Shown: positions 1 through 11,539, counted from the stretch's first letter. The stretch is 64,000 bases of DNA from Hyperoodon ampullatus (GCA_949752795.1 OX457058.1:169324223-169388222), one strand, 5' to 3'. Notes: a model not told the origin generated them from the letters alone. Made by a program: numbers and translations.

Positions 1-529
1 CACTAGACCACCAAGAAACTCCCTATTTGCTAATATTTTGTTAAGGATTTTTGTGTCTATGCTCATGAGAGATGTTGGTCTGCAGTTTTATTTTCTTGTA
101 ATATTTTTGTCTGGTTTTCAGATCAGGGTAAAATTGACCTCATGAGTTAGGAAATGTTCCTTTTTTCTACATTTTCTGAAAGAGTTTGTATAGAGCTGAT
201 ATTCATTTTCCCTTAAATTTTTGATAAAATTGACCTTTGAAGCCATCAGGGCCTGAAGGTTTTTTCTTTCCTTTTAAACAAAGGTTTTAAATTTTAAATT
301 GAATTTATCTAACTGATATAGAACTCATCAAGTTTTTGTTGTTGTTGTTGTTGCTTTAATTTATACTTAGTCAGTTTTGTTATTTGTGTCTTTCAAGGAA
401 TTTGTCTATTTTGACCATTTGACAAATTTGTCCAGTTGTCAATATATTATCTTAAAGTTGTTTGTAATAATAGTTTATTACCCCTTTTTATATCTGTAGA
501 ATCTGTTGCTATGTCTGTCTTTTACTTCT

Positions 530-839
530 TTTTTAAAAAAAATATTTATCTTATTTTATTTTTGGCTGGGTCGGGTCTTAGTTGTTGCACGCAGGATCTT
601 TATTGCGGCCTGTGGGCTTCTCTGTAGCTGTGGTGCGCGAGCTTCTCAGAAGTTGTGGCGTGTGGGCTCCAGAGCACGTGGGCTCTGTAGTTTGTGGTAC
701 ACGGGCTCTCTAGTTGAGGCCCGTGGGCTTAGTTGCCCCGCGGCATGTGGGATCTTAGTTCCCTGACCAGTGATGGAACCCGCATCCCCTGCATTGGAAG
801 GCGGATTCTTAACCACTGGACCACCAGGGAAGTCCCCTA
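530..839 (-). mobile_element. CHR-family SINE, older form, antisense
   Basis: CHR elements are cetartiodactyl tRNA-derived SINEs, and their abundance here marks the genome as cetacean. Read on the minus strand, the tRNA-like head (ggacttccctggtgg-type) lies at 820-836 and the A-rich tail at about 531-560. The flanking TSD is tcttttacttct at 518-529 against tcttttatttct at 840-851, with one mismatch. It is inserted in the L1 ORF2 remnant. The divergence and the long body with repeated 'gtgggct' units suggest an older subfamily than the ~200-bp copies. Confidence 0.88.
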
Positions 840-1829
840 TCTTTTATTTCTGATATTACATTTTATGTCCCTCTCTTTCTTTCTTGATCTGTGTAGTTAG
901 AGATTTATCAGTTTTATTGATCTTCTCAATGAACCAGCATTTGATTTTGATTGTTTTCTGTTTTCTATTTTATTGATTTCTGTCACTGTCTATACTATTT
1001 CCTTCCTTTGGTTTGCTTTGGGTTTAATTTGCTCTTCTTTTTCCATCTTCTTAGAGTGAAAGTTTACTGACTTGAGACCTTTCTTATTTTTGAATATAGG
1101 CACTTAAATCCATAAATTTCCATGTAAACCTTATTTTAACTGCACTCCACACATTTTGATAGGTTCTATTTTTGTTATAGTTCAGTTCAAAATATTCTCT
1201 AATTTATCTTGTAATATTTTTCATTGACCCAAAGTTTCTTTAGAAGGGTGTTGTTTAATTTCTAAATATTTGGAATTTTGCCCGATTATCTTATTTATTG
1301 TTTTCAATTTCTAACTTAATTCCACTTTTGTCAGAGAACATATTCTATATCCTTCAATATTTTGACATTAATTGAGACTTGTTTTATGGCCCAAAACGTG
1401 GTCTACACTGACCGTAAACATTCCGTAAGCACTTGAAAAGAATGTATATTCTGCAGTTGTTTGTTGATGTGTTTGTTTGTTTGATGTGTTCAAATCATCT
1501 ATGTCCTTGCTGGTTTTTGTCTGGTTTTTCTGTCAGTTGCTGATAAAAGCACATTGCAGTTTCTAACTATGATTATGGAACTCTCTATTTTTCCCTTTAA
1601 AGCTGTCATTTTTTGCTTCTTGTGTTTTGAAGCTCTGATACTGGGTTCATACTCATTTATGATTGTTATGTTTCCCTGCTGAATCAACCATTTTAACATT
1701 ATGAAGTGTCTTTTTTATCCTTGTTAATGTAGTTTGTTTTGGAATTTGTTTTATCTAATATTAATAATGCTACTCCAGCCTACTTTTGTTTACTGTTTGC
1801 GTGGCGTATATTTTCCATCCATTTTCTTT

Positions 1830-2043
1830 CTTTCTTTTTTTTTTTCTTTTTTTGCGGTACGCGGGCCTCTCACTGTTGTGGCCTCTCCCGTTGCCGAGCA
1901 CAGGCTCCGGACGCGCAGCTCAGCGGCCATGGCTCACGGGCCTAGCCACTCCGCGGCATGTGGGATCTTCCCAGACCGGGGCATGAACCCGCGTCCCCTG
2001 CATCGGCAGGCGGGCTCTCAACCACTGCGCCACCAGGGAAGCC
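1830..2043 (-). mobile_element. CHR-family SINE, young ~210-bp form, antisense
   Basis: It has a T-rich tract (A-tail on the minus strand), then gcggtacgcgggcctctc, then the body and the inverted head ccaccagggaagcc. The TSD ccatccattttcttt is perfect at 1815-1829 and 2044-2058. It lies within the old L1, so it postdates it. Confidence 0.95.
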
Positions 2044-2482
2044 CCATCCATTTTCTTTTAATGCTTTATAATTTCTTATTGGCTTCCTAGCAATTATAAC
2101 GTACACCTTTAATTTTCACAGTTGATTTGCAGTTAATAATGTACTACTTTATTTAAAATATAGAAACCTTGCAACCTTAAAGCCTCATATCCTTCTTTAA
2201 TTTGTAGTTATATGTAATACATATACATATGTTATATATGACACAGGACAATGTTATAACTTTAAAGTTGCATAGTTAATAAGGAAATTAAGAGGAAAAA
2301 GAAAATATAGTCTTTTGTATTTACCAAGAGATTTGCCATTCCTGATGCTCTTCATTCTTTTCTGAGGATCCAAGTTTCTATCTGGTATCTTTTCTCTTCA
2401 GCCCAAAAACTGTAATTGCAACTCTGCTTATGACCAAATTTCTTAGACTTCTTTCGCCTGAAAATGTCTTCATTTTGCTTTT

Positions 2483-2566
2483 TTTTTACATCAGGTTCTT
2501 ATTAGTTATCTATTTTATACATATTAGTGCATATATGTCAATCCCAATCTCCCAATTCATCCCCTC
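2483..2566 (-). mobile_element. 84-bp L1 3'-UTR mini-insertion
   Basis: The sequence matches part of the L1 3' UTR that is also present at about 44010-44095 of this window (shared phrase tcaatcccaatctcccaatt). It begins with a T-run, and the perfect 12-bp duplication cattttgctttt flanks it at 2471-2482 and 2567-2578. This is an extremely 5'-truncated L1 insertion. It ends in poly(A) earlier than the usual L1 3' end, which suggests premature polyadenylation of the source RNA. Confidence 0.75.
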
Positions 2567-3999
2567 CATTTTGCTTTTATTTTTGAATAATAATTGTGGT
2601 GAATATAGAGTTCTGCTTTGACAGCTTTTCTTGTTTTTTTCAGTACTTTAAAGATATTATTCCATCTGGCCTTCATGGTTTCAGAGGGGAATTCAGCCAT
2701 CAGTTGTATTATTCCCATAATATGTATAAAATATATTGTTTTTCTTGCTGCTTTCAAGATATACTGTTTGTCTTCAATAGTTTGAATATCATATGGGTTT
2801 CTGTTGGCATAGGTTGCTAGATTTTATTCTGCTTGATGTTTGCTTATCATTCTGTGTCTGAAAATTTCTGTCTTTTATCAAATTTGGGAAATCTTTGGCC
2901 ATTATTTCTTTAAACATTTTTTTTTCTGCTCTATTCTTTCCATTCTCCTTTTCTGATATTCCAATTACATATCCTTAATTTTACTGTTTGATGTTATCTA
3001 ACAGGTTTCTGGGCCCTGTTCACTTTGTTTTTATAAATCTTTTTTTCCTCTGTTCTTCACCTTGGATGCTTTCTATTGCTCTATTTTCAAGTTCATGTAC
3101 TCTTCCTTCTGTCATGTCCATTTGGCTGTTAAGTCTATCAAGTCACGTTTTTATTTCAGAAATTATGTTGTTCAGTTCTAGAGTTTCCATCTCATTCTTC
3201 TTTTATTATTTTTATTTTTCTGCTGGGACTTCTCATTTCTCTGATGAGAGTTTCATGCATTGAAAGCATGTTTTGTTTTACTTCATTGAGGATATTATAG
3301 TAGTTGCATATACCTTGTCTGTTATTCCAACCTCTGTTTCATTTAGTGATCAAACTAGTTTGATTTTCTTTTCTTCTGAGAATGTGTTTTATTTTCTTGC
3401 TTCTTCATATGTTGGGTAATTTTTGATTGTGTCCTGGACATTATGAACGTTAAGTTGTGAAGACTTTGGATTCTGTTATTTCCCACTGGCAAATAGTGTT
3501 TCCTTTGTTTTAATGGGTCATTTTCTTGGCTGGACTTGAACCATAAAACTCTGTTTCTTATGCAGTAAATCCTTACTCTGCTCAAATCTTTTGCCTTTTT
3601 CTGGGCTGCTTAGAGTCTGTTTTGTACTCGTGAGGTTCATGGGTCAGTCAGGGAGGTAGATTCCCCTACTCTCTTCAACATTCACAGTTTACCAGTTTTC
3701 CTTTTCTGTTTCCCCAGGCCAGAAAGCTTGTGGGTTTTTCTATGTCTTCTCTCACCACTGTGCACACTGCATGGGCTGCGCTTAGCACCAGGAGCTTGCT
3801 GGTATAGTTGCCTGTCTTCCCTCCTCCTTGGTAGCTGGAATTTCCCTATCAGAGTCTATCCGCTTCTGTTCATTCTCCTGTACCTTCAGGGGGTTGCTTT
3901 TTCATTATGTACAAGCTTCTTAGTTGTTTCCTGTGAGAGGAAGAGAGATTGTAGGTGGAGGTTTATTTTGTCATAACCTAGAGCCTCTTCATTTCTTTT

Positions 4000-4317
4000 T
4001 TTTTTTTTTTAATTTATTTATTTGGCTGCATTGGGTCTTCGTTGCTGCGTGCAGGCTTTCTCTAGTTGCGGCAAGCAGGGGCTACTCCTCGTTGCGTTGC
4101 GCGGGCTTCTCATTGTGGTGGCTTCTCTTGTTGTGGAGCACTGGCTCTAGGCGCGTGGGCTTCAGTAGTTGTGGCACGTGGGCCCAGTAGTTGTGTCCTG
4201 GGCTCTAGAGCACAGGCTCAGTAGCTGTGGCGCATGGGCTTAGTTGCTCTGCGGCATGGGTGATCTTCCCGGACCAGGGCTCAAACCCATGACCCCTGTA
4301 TTGGCAGGCAGATTCTT
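4000..4317 (-). mobile_element. CHR SINE, older form, head missing, fused to the next CHR
   Basis: The A-rich tail lies at about 4000-4021 (T-rich on +) and the body runs to the 'ggcaggcagattctt' segment at about 4303-4317. The inverted tRNA-like head expected next (aaccactgcgccaccag) is absent. Sequence passes straight into the tail of a second CHR copy, making a head-to-tail dimer. Confidence 0.8.
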
Positions 4318-4586
4318 TTATTTATTTATTTATTTATTGGTTGCATTGGGTCTTTGTTGCTGCGCGCAGGCTTTCTCTAGTTGCGGCGAGTAGGGGCTTC
4401 TCTTGTTGTGGAGCACGACCTCTAGGTGTGTGGGCTTCAGCAGTTGTGGCTCACGGACTCTAGAACGCAGGCTCAGTAGTTGTGGCACACTGGCTTAGTT
4501 ACTCCACGGCATGTGGGAACTTTCCAGACTGTGTGTCCCCTGCATTGGCAGGCAGATTCTTAACCACTGCGCCACCAGGGAAGCCC
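4318..4586 (-). mobile_element. CHR SINE, older form, second unit of a tandem pair
   Basis: The tail is a tttattta-type repeat at about 4316-4336. The body is followed by a complete inverted head ending ccaccagggaagccc at about 4572-4586. It lacks about 30 bp of body relative to its neighbour and has a damaged 'ggaccagggctcaaaccc' block (about 4521-4535). Confidence 0.8.
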
Positions 4587-4589
4587 TCC

Positions 4590-5984
4590 TTTTTAATTTT
4601 AAAGAGTTCCTCCTTTCCATGCTTTATCTTTCTTAAGATAATGCTTTCTTAAGCATTATCCATTGCGTTTATTTACTCCTGTGTTTCTACTGGTTTAGTC
4701 TTTATTTAAAAAATATTTTTTCTTTTATTTCTAATTCTCTCCAGAGTTCTTTCACCTTGATTGTCACAATCTCTCTCTTCTTTAGTCACCTAATTTCAGG
4801 GTGTTAACAACACAGTTTCAATCATTTTCTTAACTTCTTTTAGCTTGCTTTGAAGTATTGGGTTACAGTTTTCATCTGCTTAGCGCATGTGCCTCTGCTT
4901 TTTATTCTCTTTCTCTTATGATAAATTCATGTGGGATTTTCCATTGCTCATTTTTAAAGTGAAATAGGTTTTTCTACAATTTTAAAGACAGAGGGGGTGG
5001 CTCAGGATAACTTTAGGGCTCCTCTTTCATGTTTTATTTTTTGGGCAGAGTGATAAAACAAATACTCGTGTACTTTCTGAGACCTGCTTTCTTTGGTTTT
5101 CTTTCCCATTTTAATTTGGACTTTCTTTGCGTCTAATATCCTTACATTGTTCTCTCTTGGGATTGGGATTCTCTTCCCAGCAGTTTCTTCTGAACACAGA
5201 ACTTTAGCTCGAGGTTAGGCTTGGCTTGTTCATTGTTAGAGTTGAGAGTCTGTTCCATCATTATCAGATCTTATCATCTGAAGAACTCCCTCCTTGCTTT
5301 GACTTCTATTTTCAGATTGGGACACCACAGTTTCCAGTGAGTACCTATGGATGATTTGGGAGTTCTCTTGACCGGAGGACCATCAGAGGCCCTTATGTGT
5401 CTTCCCTATGTATCTTCCAACATGGATACTGATATTGCATGGAAGTGTAGCTAACAGAAGTTTGTCTCTCTCCACTTGTAATTGGTTCATGGGGCTACCT
5501 TGTCACCTAGTTTTGTTGTAGATAGTTTTGTCAGCCAGTCTTTGGGTTTGTCACCTTCATTGACCTTTCCGTTTTTATTGGACGGGCTTGGGTTGATTCG
5601 TAACCTGTGCTGCTGCCATTTCCCTCTTCCTGGAATCCTCCTCTTTTAGGGTATTTAATGTGACTCTTTTAAAAAGCCTATCCTCTGGTATTTAAGATCC
5701 GTTTCTTGGATAAATGGCTGTTGCCTTTAGAACCAGGCTTGTGACTACTCACCCACTCTCTACGTCTGTATCAAGACGAAGTCACAGCAGTCCCTTGAGT
5801 CCTTTCTTTTTTCCTGTTGCCATTAAGAGGAGATGACCAAAACTTGTAAATATGGGAGCCTCCTTATCAATGGCAATATTGAGCTTTCCTTATACCACTA
5901 GGCTTAGGCTTGCTGTTCAGTTTTCTGAAATGAAATAATATAATGTTTATATATACTATATACATGCTCAGGGGATGAAACTAT
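4590..5984. other. Unassigned AT-rich DNA
   Basis: No open frame of note, splice-bounded exon or repeat that I can name confidently is visible. Parts, such as 5240-5640, are less T-rich and may be single-copy or a very old LINE 5' region. Confidence 0.4.
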
Positions 5985-6185
5985 AAAGAAAAGCAAAGAA
6001 ATGATTCAGAAAATTTAGAAAAGTATTTACCTTTATGGTGAGTGGGAGGGATGAAATTAGAGATAAATACACATAAGATACAGGAAATGTTCCATATTTT
6101 AATCTGGGTGGTGGGTACATGAGTATGCATTTAATATTATTTTTGAATCTGTATATATAATTTTATGTCCTCTTTCATAACATCA
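5985..6185 (+). mobile_element. Ancient L1 3'-end fragment, sense
   Basis: The phrase order matches the 3' UTR of old mammalian L1s in the sense direction ('tggtgagtgggagggatg', then 'atctgggtggtgggtacatg'). It is short and has no coding content. Confidence 0.5.
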
Positions 6186-6589
6186 AGAGGAACTAAATAG
6201 AGTCTCTGGAAAACAGTCTGAATTCAGTATTCATGAGAGTCCCTTCCAGGGACATCAGTGAGCAAGGTCAGGAGTGAGTCCAGAAAAACAAGCGTTCATG
6301 ACAGCTGGGGCTTTTGCCGGATGCAGAAGTGTGAGCCAGGTACTGGACCTCTGGCAAAAATATGGTTGGGGAGTGGGTTACTCTGTATTTTCTGCTTAAG
6401 CTCAACATGACCTACCCCCAGCCCTTAGAAGTAGGTCAAGGAACACTTCTTTGGGAGTAAAATGAGTGTGCTTAGCTGTTCCAGGAGACTGTGGAAGAGA
6501 GTAGGTGCTTTGCTGGCTCGAGAACAAATAAGAGTCTGGGGCACATTCACCCAGGCTTTCCGCCTTGGGTTAAAAACCCTGTATATAGG

Positions 6590-6976
6590 ACTTCCCTGGT
6601 GGTGCAGTGGTTAAGAATCCACCTGCCAATGCAGGGGACATGGATTCGAGCCCTGGTCCGGGAAGACCGCACGTGCCGCAGAGCAACTAAGCCCGTGCGC
6701 CACAACTACAGAGCCTGCTCTCTAGAGCCCGTGAGCCACAACTACTGAGCCCACGTGCCACAACTAATGAAGCCTGCGTGCCTAGAGCCTGTGCTCCACA
6801 ACAAGAGAAGCCACCGCAATGAGAGGCCTGCTCACTGCAAGGAAGAGTAGCCCCCGCTCGCCGCAACTAGAAAAAAGAAAGCCCGCGTGCAGCAACAAAG
6901 ACCCAACGCAGCCAAAAATAACTAACTAAATAAATAAATTAAAAACAAACAAACAAACAAAAAACCCCAACAAAAC
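6590..6976 (+). mobile_element. CHR SINE, long older form, sense, complete
   Basis: The head gacttccctggtggtgcag is at about 6590. The body carries serial 'cccgtg..cacaactac' units, and the tail is a (aaat)n/(caaa)n tract from about 6930 to 6976. The perfect TSD aaccctgtatatagg sits at 6575-6589 and 6977-6991. At about 387 bp it is the longest CHR copy here. Confidence 0.95.
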
Positions 6977-7465
6977 AACCCTGTATATAGGTATGGGGCT
7001 CTTTGTGATGACAGCTTTCAACACTCTGTCTTGGACCACAGTGCTCTGATCTTGTCCAGTTGCTGTCTATGCCTGATGCACAGTTGGGTCTTTCCCAGGA
7101 GAAAGGATGCATGGGAAATAAATTTTTTGAAACCAGTAATGTATAAACATATCTTTATTCTTGATTTATAGTTTGCCTGAATATAGAATTCTACTTTGAG
7201 GATCATTTTCTCCCAGGGTTTTAAAGGCATTGCTTCATTATTGTCTTGCTTCCAGTGTTGCTTTTGAGAAGTCCAAAATTCCTGATCTTTCCTAAGTGAT
7301 GTTGCTTCAAAAAAAAAACCTCTAGAAGCACGTGGAATTTTTTGTCACCAGTTTCTGACATTTCATAAAGATGCGCTTTGTTATATGTCTATTTTTATTC
7401 ATTTTGGTGGACCTTTTTAATCTGCCATTTTCTAAATTAAAAAAAAATAATTTTGTTAATTTTTT

Positions 7466-7578
7466 TTCTGCTGTGCCGCGTGGCTTGTGGGATCTTAGTT
7501 CCCCAAAAAGGGATTGAACTCGGGCCTCCTGCAGTGGAAGCACGGAGTCCTAACCACTGGACCTCCAGGGAATTCCCA
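7466..7578 (-). mobile_element. Short CHR-related SINE, antisense
   Basis: About 110 bp, carrying only the tRNA-related half: 'gtgggatcttagttcccc' through the inverted head 'ccactggacctccaggga'. The 12-bp TSD tgttaatttttt occurs at 7454-7465 and 7579-7590. Confidence 0.85.
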
Positions 7579-7828
7579 TGTTAATTTTTTAACCCTTTTG
7601 GTTTTGCTATTGCTTTTTCTCCTGAAACTCCTTTTATTCTCATGTTAGATCTCTAGGATTGATCATTTCTCTCTTATTTTGTCTCTCTTTTTGCTGTACT
7701 TTGGGAAATTTCCTCAACTGTATCTCCTAGCCCTTCTATTGAGTATTGATTATTTATTTCTGGGATCATGTTTTTAATTTGTAAGAACTGTTTTCTGTTT
7801 TGTTTTGTTCTCTGTATATTGCTTTTTT

Positions 7829-8025
7829 TTGTGTGTGGTACGCTGACCTCTCACTGTTGTGGCCTCTCCCGTTGCGGAGCACAGGCTCCGGACGCGCAGG
7901 CTCAGTGGCCATGGCCCACGGGCCCAGCCGCTCCACGGCATGTGGGATCTTCCCGGACTGGGGCGCAAACCCACGTCCCCTGCATTGGCAGGCAGACTCT
8001 CAACCACTGCGCCAGCAGGGAAGCC
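7829..8025 (-). mobile_element. CHR SINE, young form, antisense
   Basis: A T-run, then gtggtacgctgacctctc, the body, and the inverted head 'gccagcagggaagcc'. The 17-bp perfect TSD ctgtatattgctttttt lies at 7812-7828 and 8026-8042. Confidence 0.95.
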
Positions 8026-8642
8026 CTGTATATTGCTTTTTTATCATTTGTGGATAGAGTCTCATATTTCTGATATTAATGACAGTTTTTTTAAAAAGGT
8101 TTCCTTCTCTTACATAGATTCTTTTTCTCCAAGTTGATGTTTTGTTCCTTCCGTTTGTCTTCCATGCTAGAGGCTTGTTTTTAGAGGGATGGACATCCTT
8201 TGCTATCCACTCATGATTACGAGTTGGGACCAAGGAGCTGACCTGAGCATGTCGGTGGGCCATTTACTGGGGGAACCCCTGATGTCACTGTCTGTCTTTA
8301 GGTCTTTCCTCTTTGACTGGTCAGATTCACAGAAGGAAGGAGAAAAAAAGAGGCTTCTAATCTACAGCTTGAAGAGTAAGGGTCTGGCTGCTAGGTGTGT
8401 GTGTGGGGAGGGGGCAGAGTTTGACTTACTCTCTATTCACTATTCACACTTCATGTAACCACCAGTTCCTTGTGTTTAAGTAGGTCACCCTGGTCTTCAA
8501 TTGTGTTTAGTTTCTTCCATTCCAGAGACCCTCTGGTGTACATTCTCTTTAGACAATAAACTTCAGCTCTGCTGAGTTGGGGAGAGGTGCTCCCTCAGGG
8601 ATGTGAGGTAGGGAAAGGATTTAGGGATCCAATTGCTTCTTT

Positions 8643-8934
8643 TTTAAAATATTTATTTATTTATTTTTGGCTGCGTTGGGTCTTCGTTGCTGCATGTGGC
8701 CTTCCTCTGGTTGTGGCGAATGGGGGCTACTCTTCATCGTGGTGGGAGCACGAGCTCTAGGCACATGGGCTCAGTAGTTGTGGCTCACGGGCCAGAGAGC
8801 ACAGGCTCAGTAGTTGTGGCGCATGGGCTTAGTTGCTCCGTGGCATGTGGGATCTTCCCAGACCAGGGCTCTAACCCGTGTCCCCTGCATTGGCAGGTGG
8901 ATTCTTAACCACTGCGCCACCAGGGAAGTCCCGC
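8643..8934 (-). mobile_element. CHR SINE, older form, antisense
   Basis: The A-rich tail is represented by atttatttatttattttt at about 8650-8668. The body has 'ctcagtagttgtggc' units and the head is inverted at about 8909-8932. The TSD attgcttctt occurs at 8632-8641 and 8936-8945. Confidence 0.9.
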
Positions 8935-9329
8935 GATTGCTTCTTAAACAGCTTTCAACCAATCTCTCTTTTTAAAAGTTCCTATTCGTACCCCCCAGGC
9001 CCCCCTCCCCCCAGTTCCAGAGCTAACCAGTGCTGCCAGTTCCATGCCTTTTGAGAATTCTGAGATGCACATCATTGTTTCTCAGCTTTCCTCACTGCTG
9101 GCCTGGGATTTGACTTTGTTTGATCTGCCAAGTCAATGGCTACTTGTCTATTGGTTTTCAAGCTTCCAGAATTATGTTGCTGTGTGTCTTCTTTCTTATT
9201 GTCCCTTTCTTCTTGTCTTAAAAAAATCTTTTACTGTAGTTTGGTAGCATTTCAAGTGTGCGTGATTTAGATGCTTGTGTTCACTTTTGTGGTCTTAACC
9301 TAGAAACTTTCTCCCACGTTTTCATGGCT

Positions 9330-9625
9330 GTTGTCTTCTCATTTTTTTATGTCTTAACTTAAATATAATCTCTTCTGAGAGGCTTTCCCAAACCACCCTA
9401 TGTAAAGGAGGCATTCCTTATCCTTTGCTTTATTCTCTGTTTTAGTTCCCATATCTTTATAGACCTTTAAAGCAATTTTTTTTGTCCTTTCCGTTCATCT
9501 TTCACACTTTATCATAAGCAGCATGAGATCAAGGGCTGCAGCTCTCTCATGCATTGTTATATCCCTAGTGTTCGGCACATAGTTGACCTTCAGTAAATAT
9601 TTGCTGAATGAGTCAAAGTACAAAT
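9330..9625 (+). mobile_element. L2 LINE 3' end, sense
   Basis: It contains L2 3'-terminal phrasing in order: 'gagaggctttcccaaacc', 'agcatgagatcaagggc', 'ggcacatagttgaccttcag', and the end 'tatttgctgaatgagtc'. It is an ancient, non-coding copy. Confidence 0.7.
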
Positions 9626-9639
9626 TACATGTAGGCCTG

Positions 9640-9815
9640 AATTTTTAAACTTGATAGCAATGCCTTCAGTTTTTTCACAGGTAGAAAAAGAAGGGCAGGG
9701 GAATAAAATAGCTCCTACCTCACTGGATTGTTGTGAGGCTTACAAGGATTAAAAGGGTAAAGTGCTTAGAGCATTGCCTTGCACATGGTAAATACTAAGG
9801 AGACATTATATTTTT
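9640..9815 (-). mobile_element. MIR SINE fragment, antisense
   Basis: Antisense MIR phrases are present: 'ctacctcactggattgttg', 'gaggattaa'-type sequence, and 'agtgcttagagcattgcc' followed by 'gcacatggtaaatac'. Confidence 0.65.
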
Positions 9816-9852
9816 AAGAGTCTTAAAAAAAGAGTCTCTAAAGAGTTATCAT

Positions 9853-10078
9853 AAAAAAAAAAAAAAGGGCTTCCCTGGTGGCGCAGTGGTTGAGAGTCTG
9901 CCTGCCGATGCAGGGGACACGGGTTCGTGCCCCGGTCCGGGAGGATCCCACATGCTGCGGAGCGGCTGGGCCCGTGAGCCATGGCCGCTGAGCCTGCGCG
10001 TTCGGAGCCTGTGCTCCGCAACGGGAGAGGCCGCGACAGTGAGAGGCCCGCGTACCGTAAAAAAAAAAAAAAAAAAAA
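9853..10078 (+). mobile_element. CHR SINE, young form, sense, with A-runs at both ends
   Basis: The head gggcttccctggtggcgcag starts at 9867 and the body ends in gcccgcgtaccgt followed by about 21 A. The TSD aaagagttatcat occurs at 9840-9852 and 10079-10091. Unusually, a second run of about 14 A (9853-9866) separates the left TSD from the SINE head. Confidence 0.93.
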
Positions 10079-10091
10079 AAAGAGTTATCAT

Positions 10092-11370
10092 TTTATATTT
10101 AACTGGTGTTCAGTTTTGATCAGGTTAGAGAAAATGTTGTTGTGTGATGGACTGAATTGTTTTTGAATATTGTGTAGTATGTTCTGAGTCACAGCACATC
10201 TGAATTTTAACTCCAGGTTGATCATGAATCTCAATTTGGACTGTATTACTGTCATGGAAGAGAGTGTACTTTATCAGGAAAACAGGATCCCAAATATTTT
10301 CGAGTTTGTCCATGTAACCAGACACTTAAATTTCAGGACAGTGCTGTCTGTAAGTCAGGTTCTTATTTAGGCAGTTGCACGATATCTGCATATTCTTAAG
10401 GAGTATAATTTATTTTCGGTACAATCATTTTCTTTTGAGATGGAACCACACTGATTGGATAGATGGTTGATAATTCAGATATGTCTTGGGTATTGCACTT
10501 AGATGTAGAAACTTAAAGAATGATTCATACTCATCAACCTTGGCATATCTCTGAAATTTCTACCAAATATCTCCTCAGTTCCTCAAAAATCTATGCTTAT
10601 AGACAGCTCAGTACAATTTAACAATGAGAGTTAGAATATTCTCTAGTTTTCTTCTGCTAAAGCCGTATGTCTAGATTTACACTTCCTTGAACAAATCAGT
10701 AATACTCTTGTTCCCCCCGTCCTTGCAGTTTCAAGTACAGTATTCAGAGGTCTCATCACATCAGAAAGAAAGTACAAGCTTGTGAGTAACTCTTCAGATG
10801 GGATGTGAGGTACTTAAATTTTGGCCTCTTAGATTCTTCAATTTCAAAATCTTGATCTGAGGAAGCTATCCAGTAAACTTTTAAAAACAAACTTCTATAA
10901 CCTAACCTGATAGATTGTATTAAAATAAAATAGAGATTCATATTCCATTTCAAATATTACTAATATCCAACAAACACTCAACTTGAAGAAGATTCACTGC
11001 CTTTATCACTTTCTCCATCACAATATGAAATGAATCTGACTTTCACAGTTCCTAGCACAAGCTCTCAGGACTAACAGTGCAATAGGAACCAAACAGGAAT
11101 CTTCAGGAATCTAACCAAACAGGAATCTTTACTTGAATAAATTGTTTTTCCCCCTTTCTTTATTTCCAGTGCCCCATTTCTGACAAATGAGGTTTTGCCA
11201 TGTTAAGACGTTTTCCAGTTGGCAAGTGGTCAGGTCTCACTAATTCATGCGTGAAAGCATTGGATGATTTTATGTATCTATGTGTTTTTAAAAATATGCT
11301 AAAAAATGTATGGTGGGCCACAGTTTGTTCAATTGTTTCTCTTTATAGGTGACATGTAAGTGCTCTATCA
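10092..11370. other. Unassigned sequence, no gene seen
   Basis: AT-rich with no significant open frame or recognisable repeat. It contains a local direct repeat of the phrase 'aaccaaacaggaatctt' at about 11086-11102 and 11115-11130. Confidence 0.4.
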
Positions 11371-11371
11371 T

Positions 11372-11530
11372 TTACCTCCTGTGTGACCTTTGGCAAGTTA
11401 CTTAACCTCTCTAAGCCTTGGTTTTCTCATTGGTAATACGGCAATAATAATAATAACAAAAGAACTATTATTTTTATGTTCACTGGCACAAAGTAAACAC
11501 TCAGAATTTAGAATTATTATTGTGATTGTG
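11372..11530 (-). mobile_element. MIR SINE, antisense
   Basis: It carries 'tgtgacctttggcaagttac', 'ttaacctctctaagcc' and 'ttttctcattggtaatac' in MIR antisense order, then 'aaacactcagaat'. An adjoining L2-like end ('gcctagcacacagtgagtg', 'gatgaatgaataa') follows at about 11587-11637. Confidence 0.75.
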
Positions 11531-11539
11531 ACTCAGAGG

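Larger units (their letters stand above)
1..3720 (-). mobile_element. Old antisense L1 LINE (ORF2 to 5' UTR), interrupted three times
   Basis: The + strand reads as reverse-complement L1. Bases 1-1829 match the ORF2 region, 2044-2470 the region upstream of it, and 2579-3720 the 5' UTR/ORF1-like part of ancient mammalian L1s (for example the phrase 'ttggccattatttctt' near 2897). No long open frame survives, so it is a dead copy. Three later insertions split it: CHR SINEs at about 530-839 and 1830-2043, and a tiny L1 fragment at 2483-2566. The left end is outside the window. Assignment of the 2.6-3.7 kb part is weaker than that of the first 2 kb. Confidence 0.7.
7130..8630 (-). mobile_element. 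Probable antisense old L1 5' region
   Basis: The phrasing resembles the L1 5'-UTR segment at 2.6-3.3 kb ('gaatatagaattctactttgagg', 'ttttaaaggcattgcttc'), read in antisense. It is interrupted by CHR copies at 7466-7578 and 7829-8025. The end from about 8200 onward is uncertain and may be unique sequence. Confidence 0.45.

Noticed and set aside
1734..2090. Many 60-130-codon open frames with the shared peptide style [16 protein letters not shown] or [12 protein letters not shown]
   Set aside because: They fall inside CHR SINEs at about a dozen places (1.8, 7.8, 9.9, 16.7, 32.6, 37.2, 45.0, 54.7, 63.4 kb and others). They are translations of GC-rich SINE sequence, not a protein family.
6590..6680. 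tRNA-like heads with A and B boxes
   Set aside because: They are the 5' parts of CHR SINEs. They have an A-rich tail and TSDs and no intact cloverleaf, so they are not tRNA genes.
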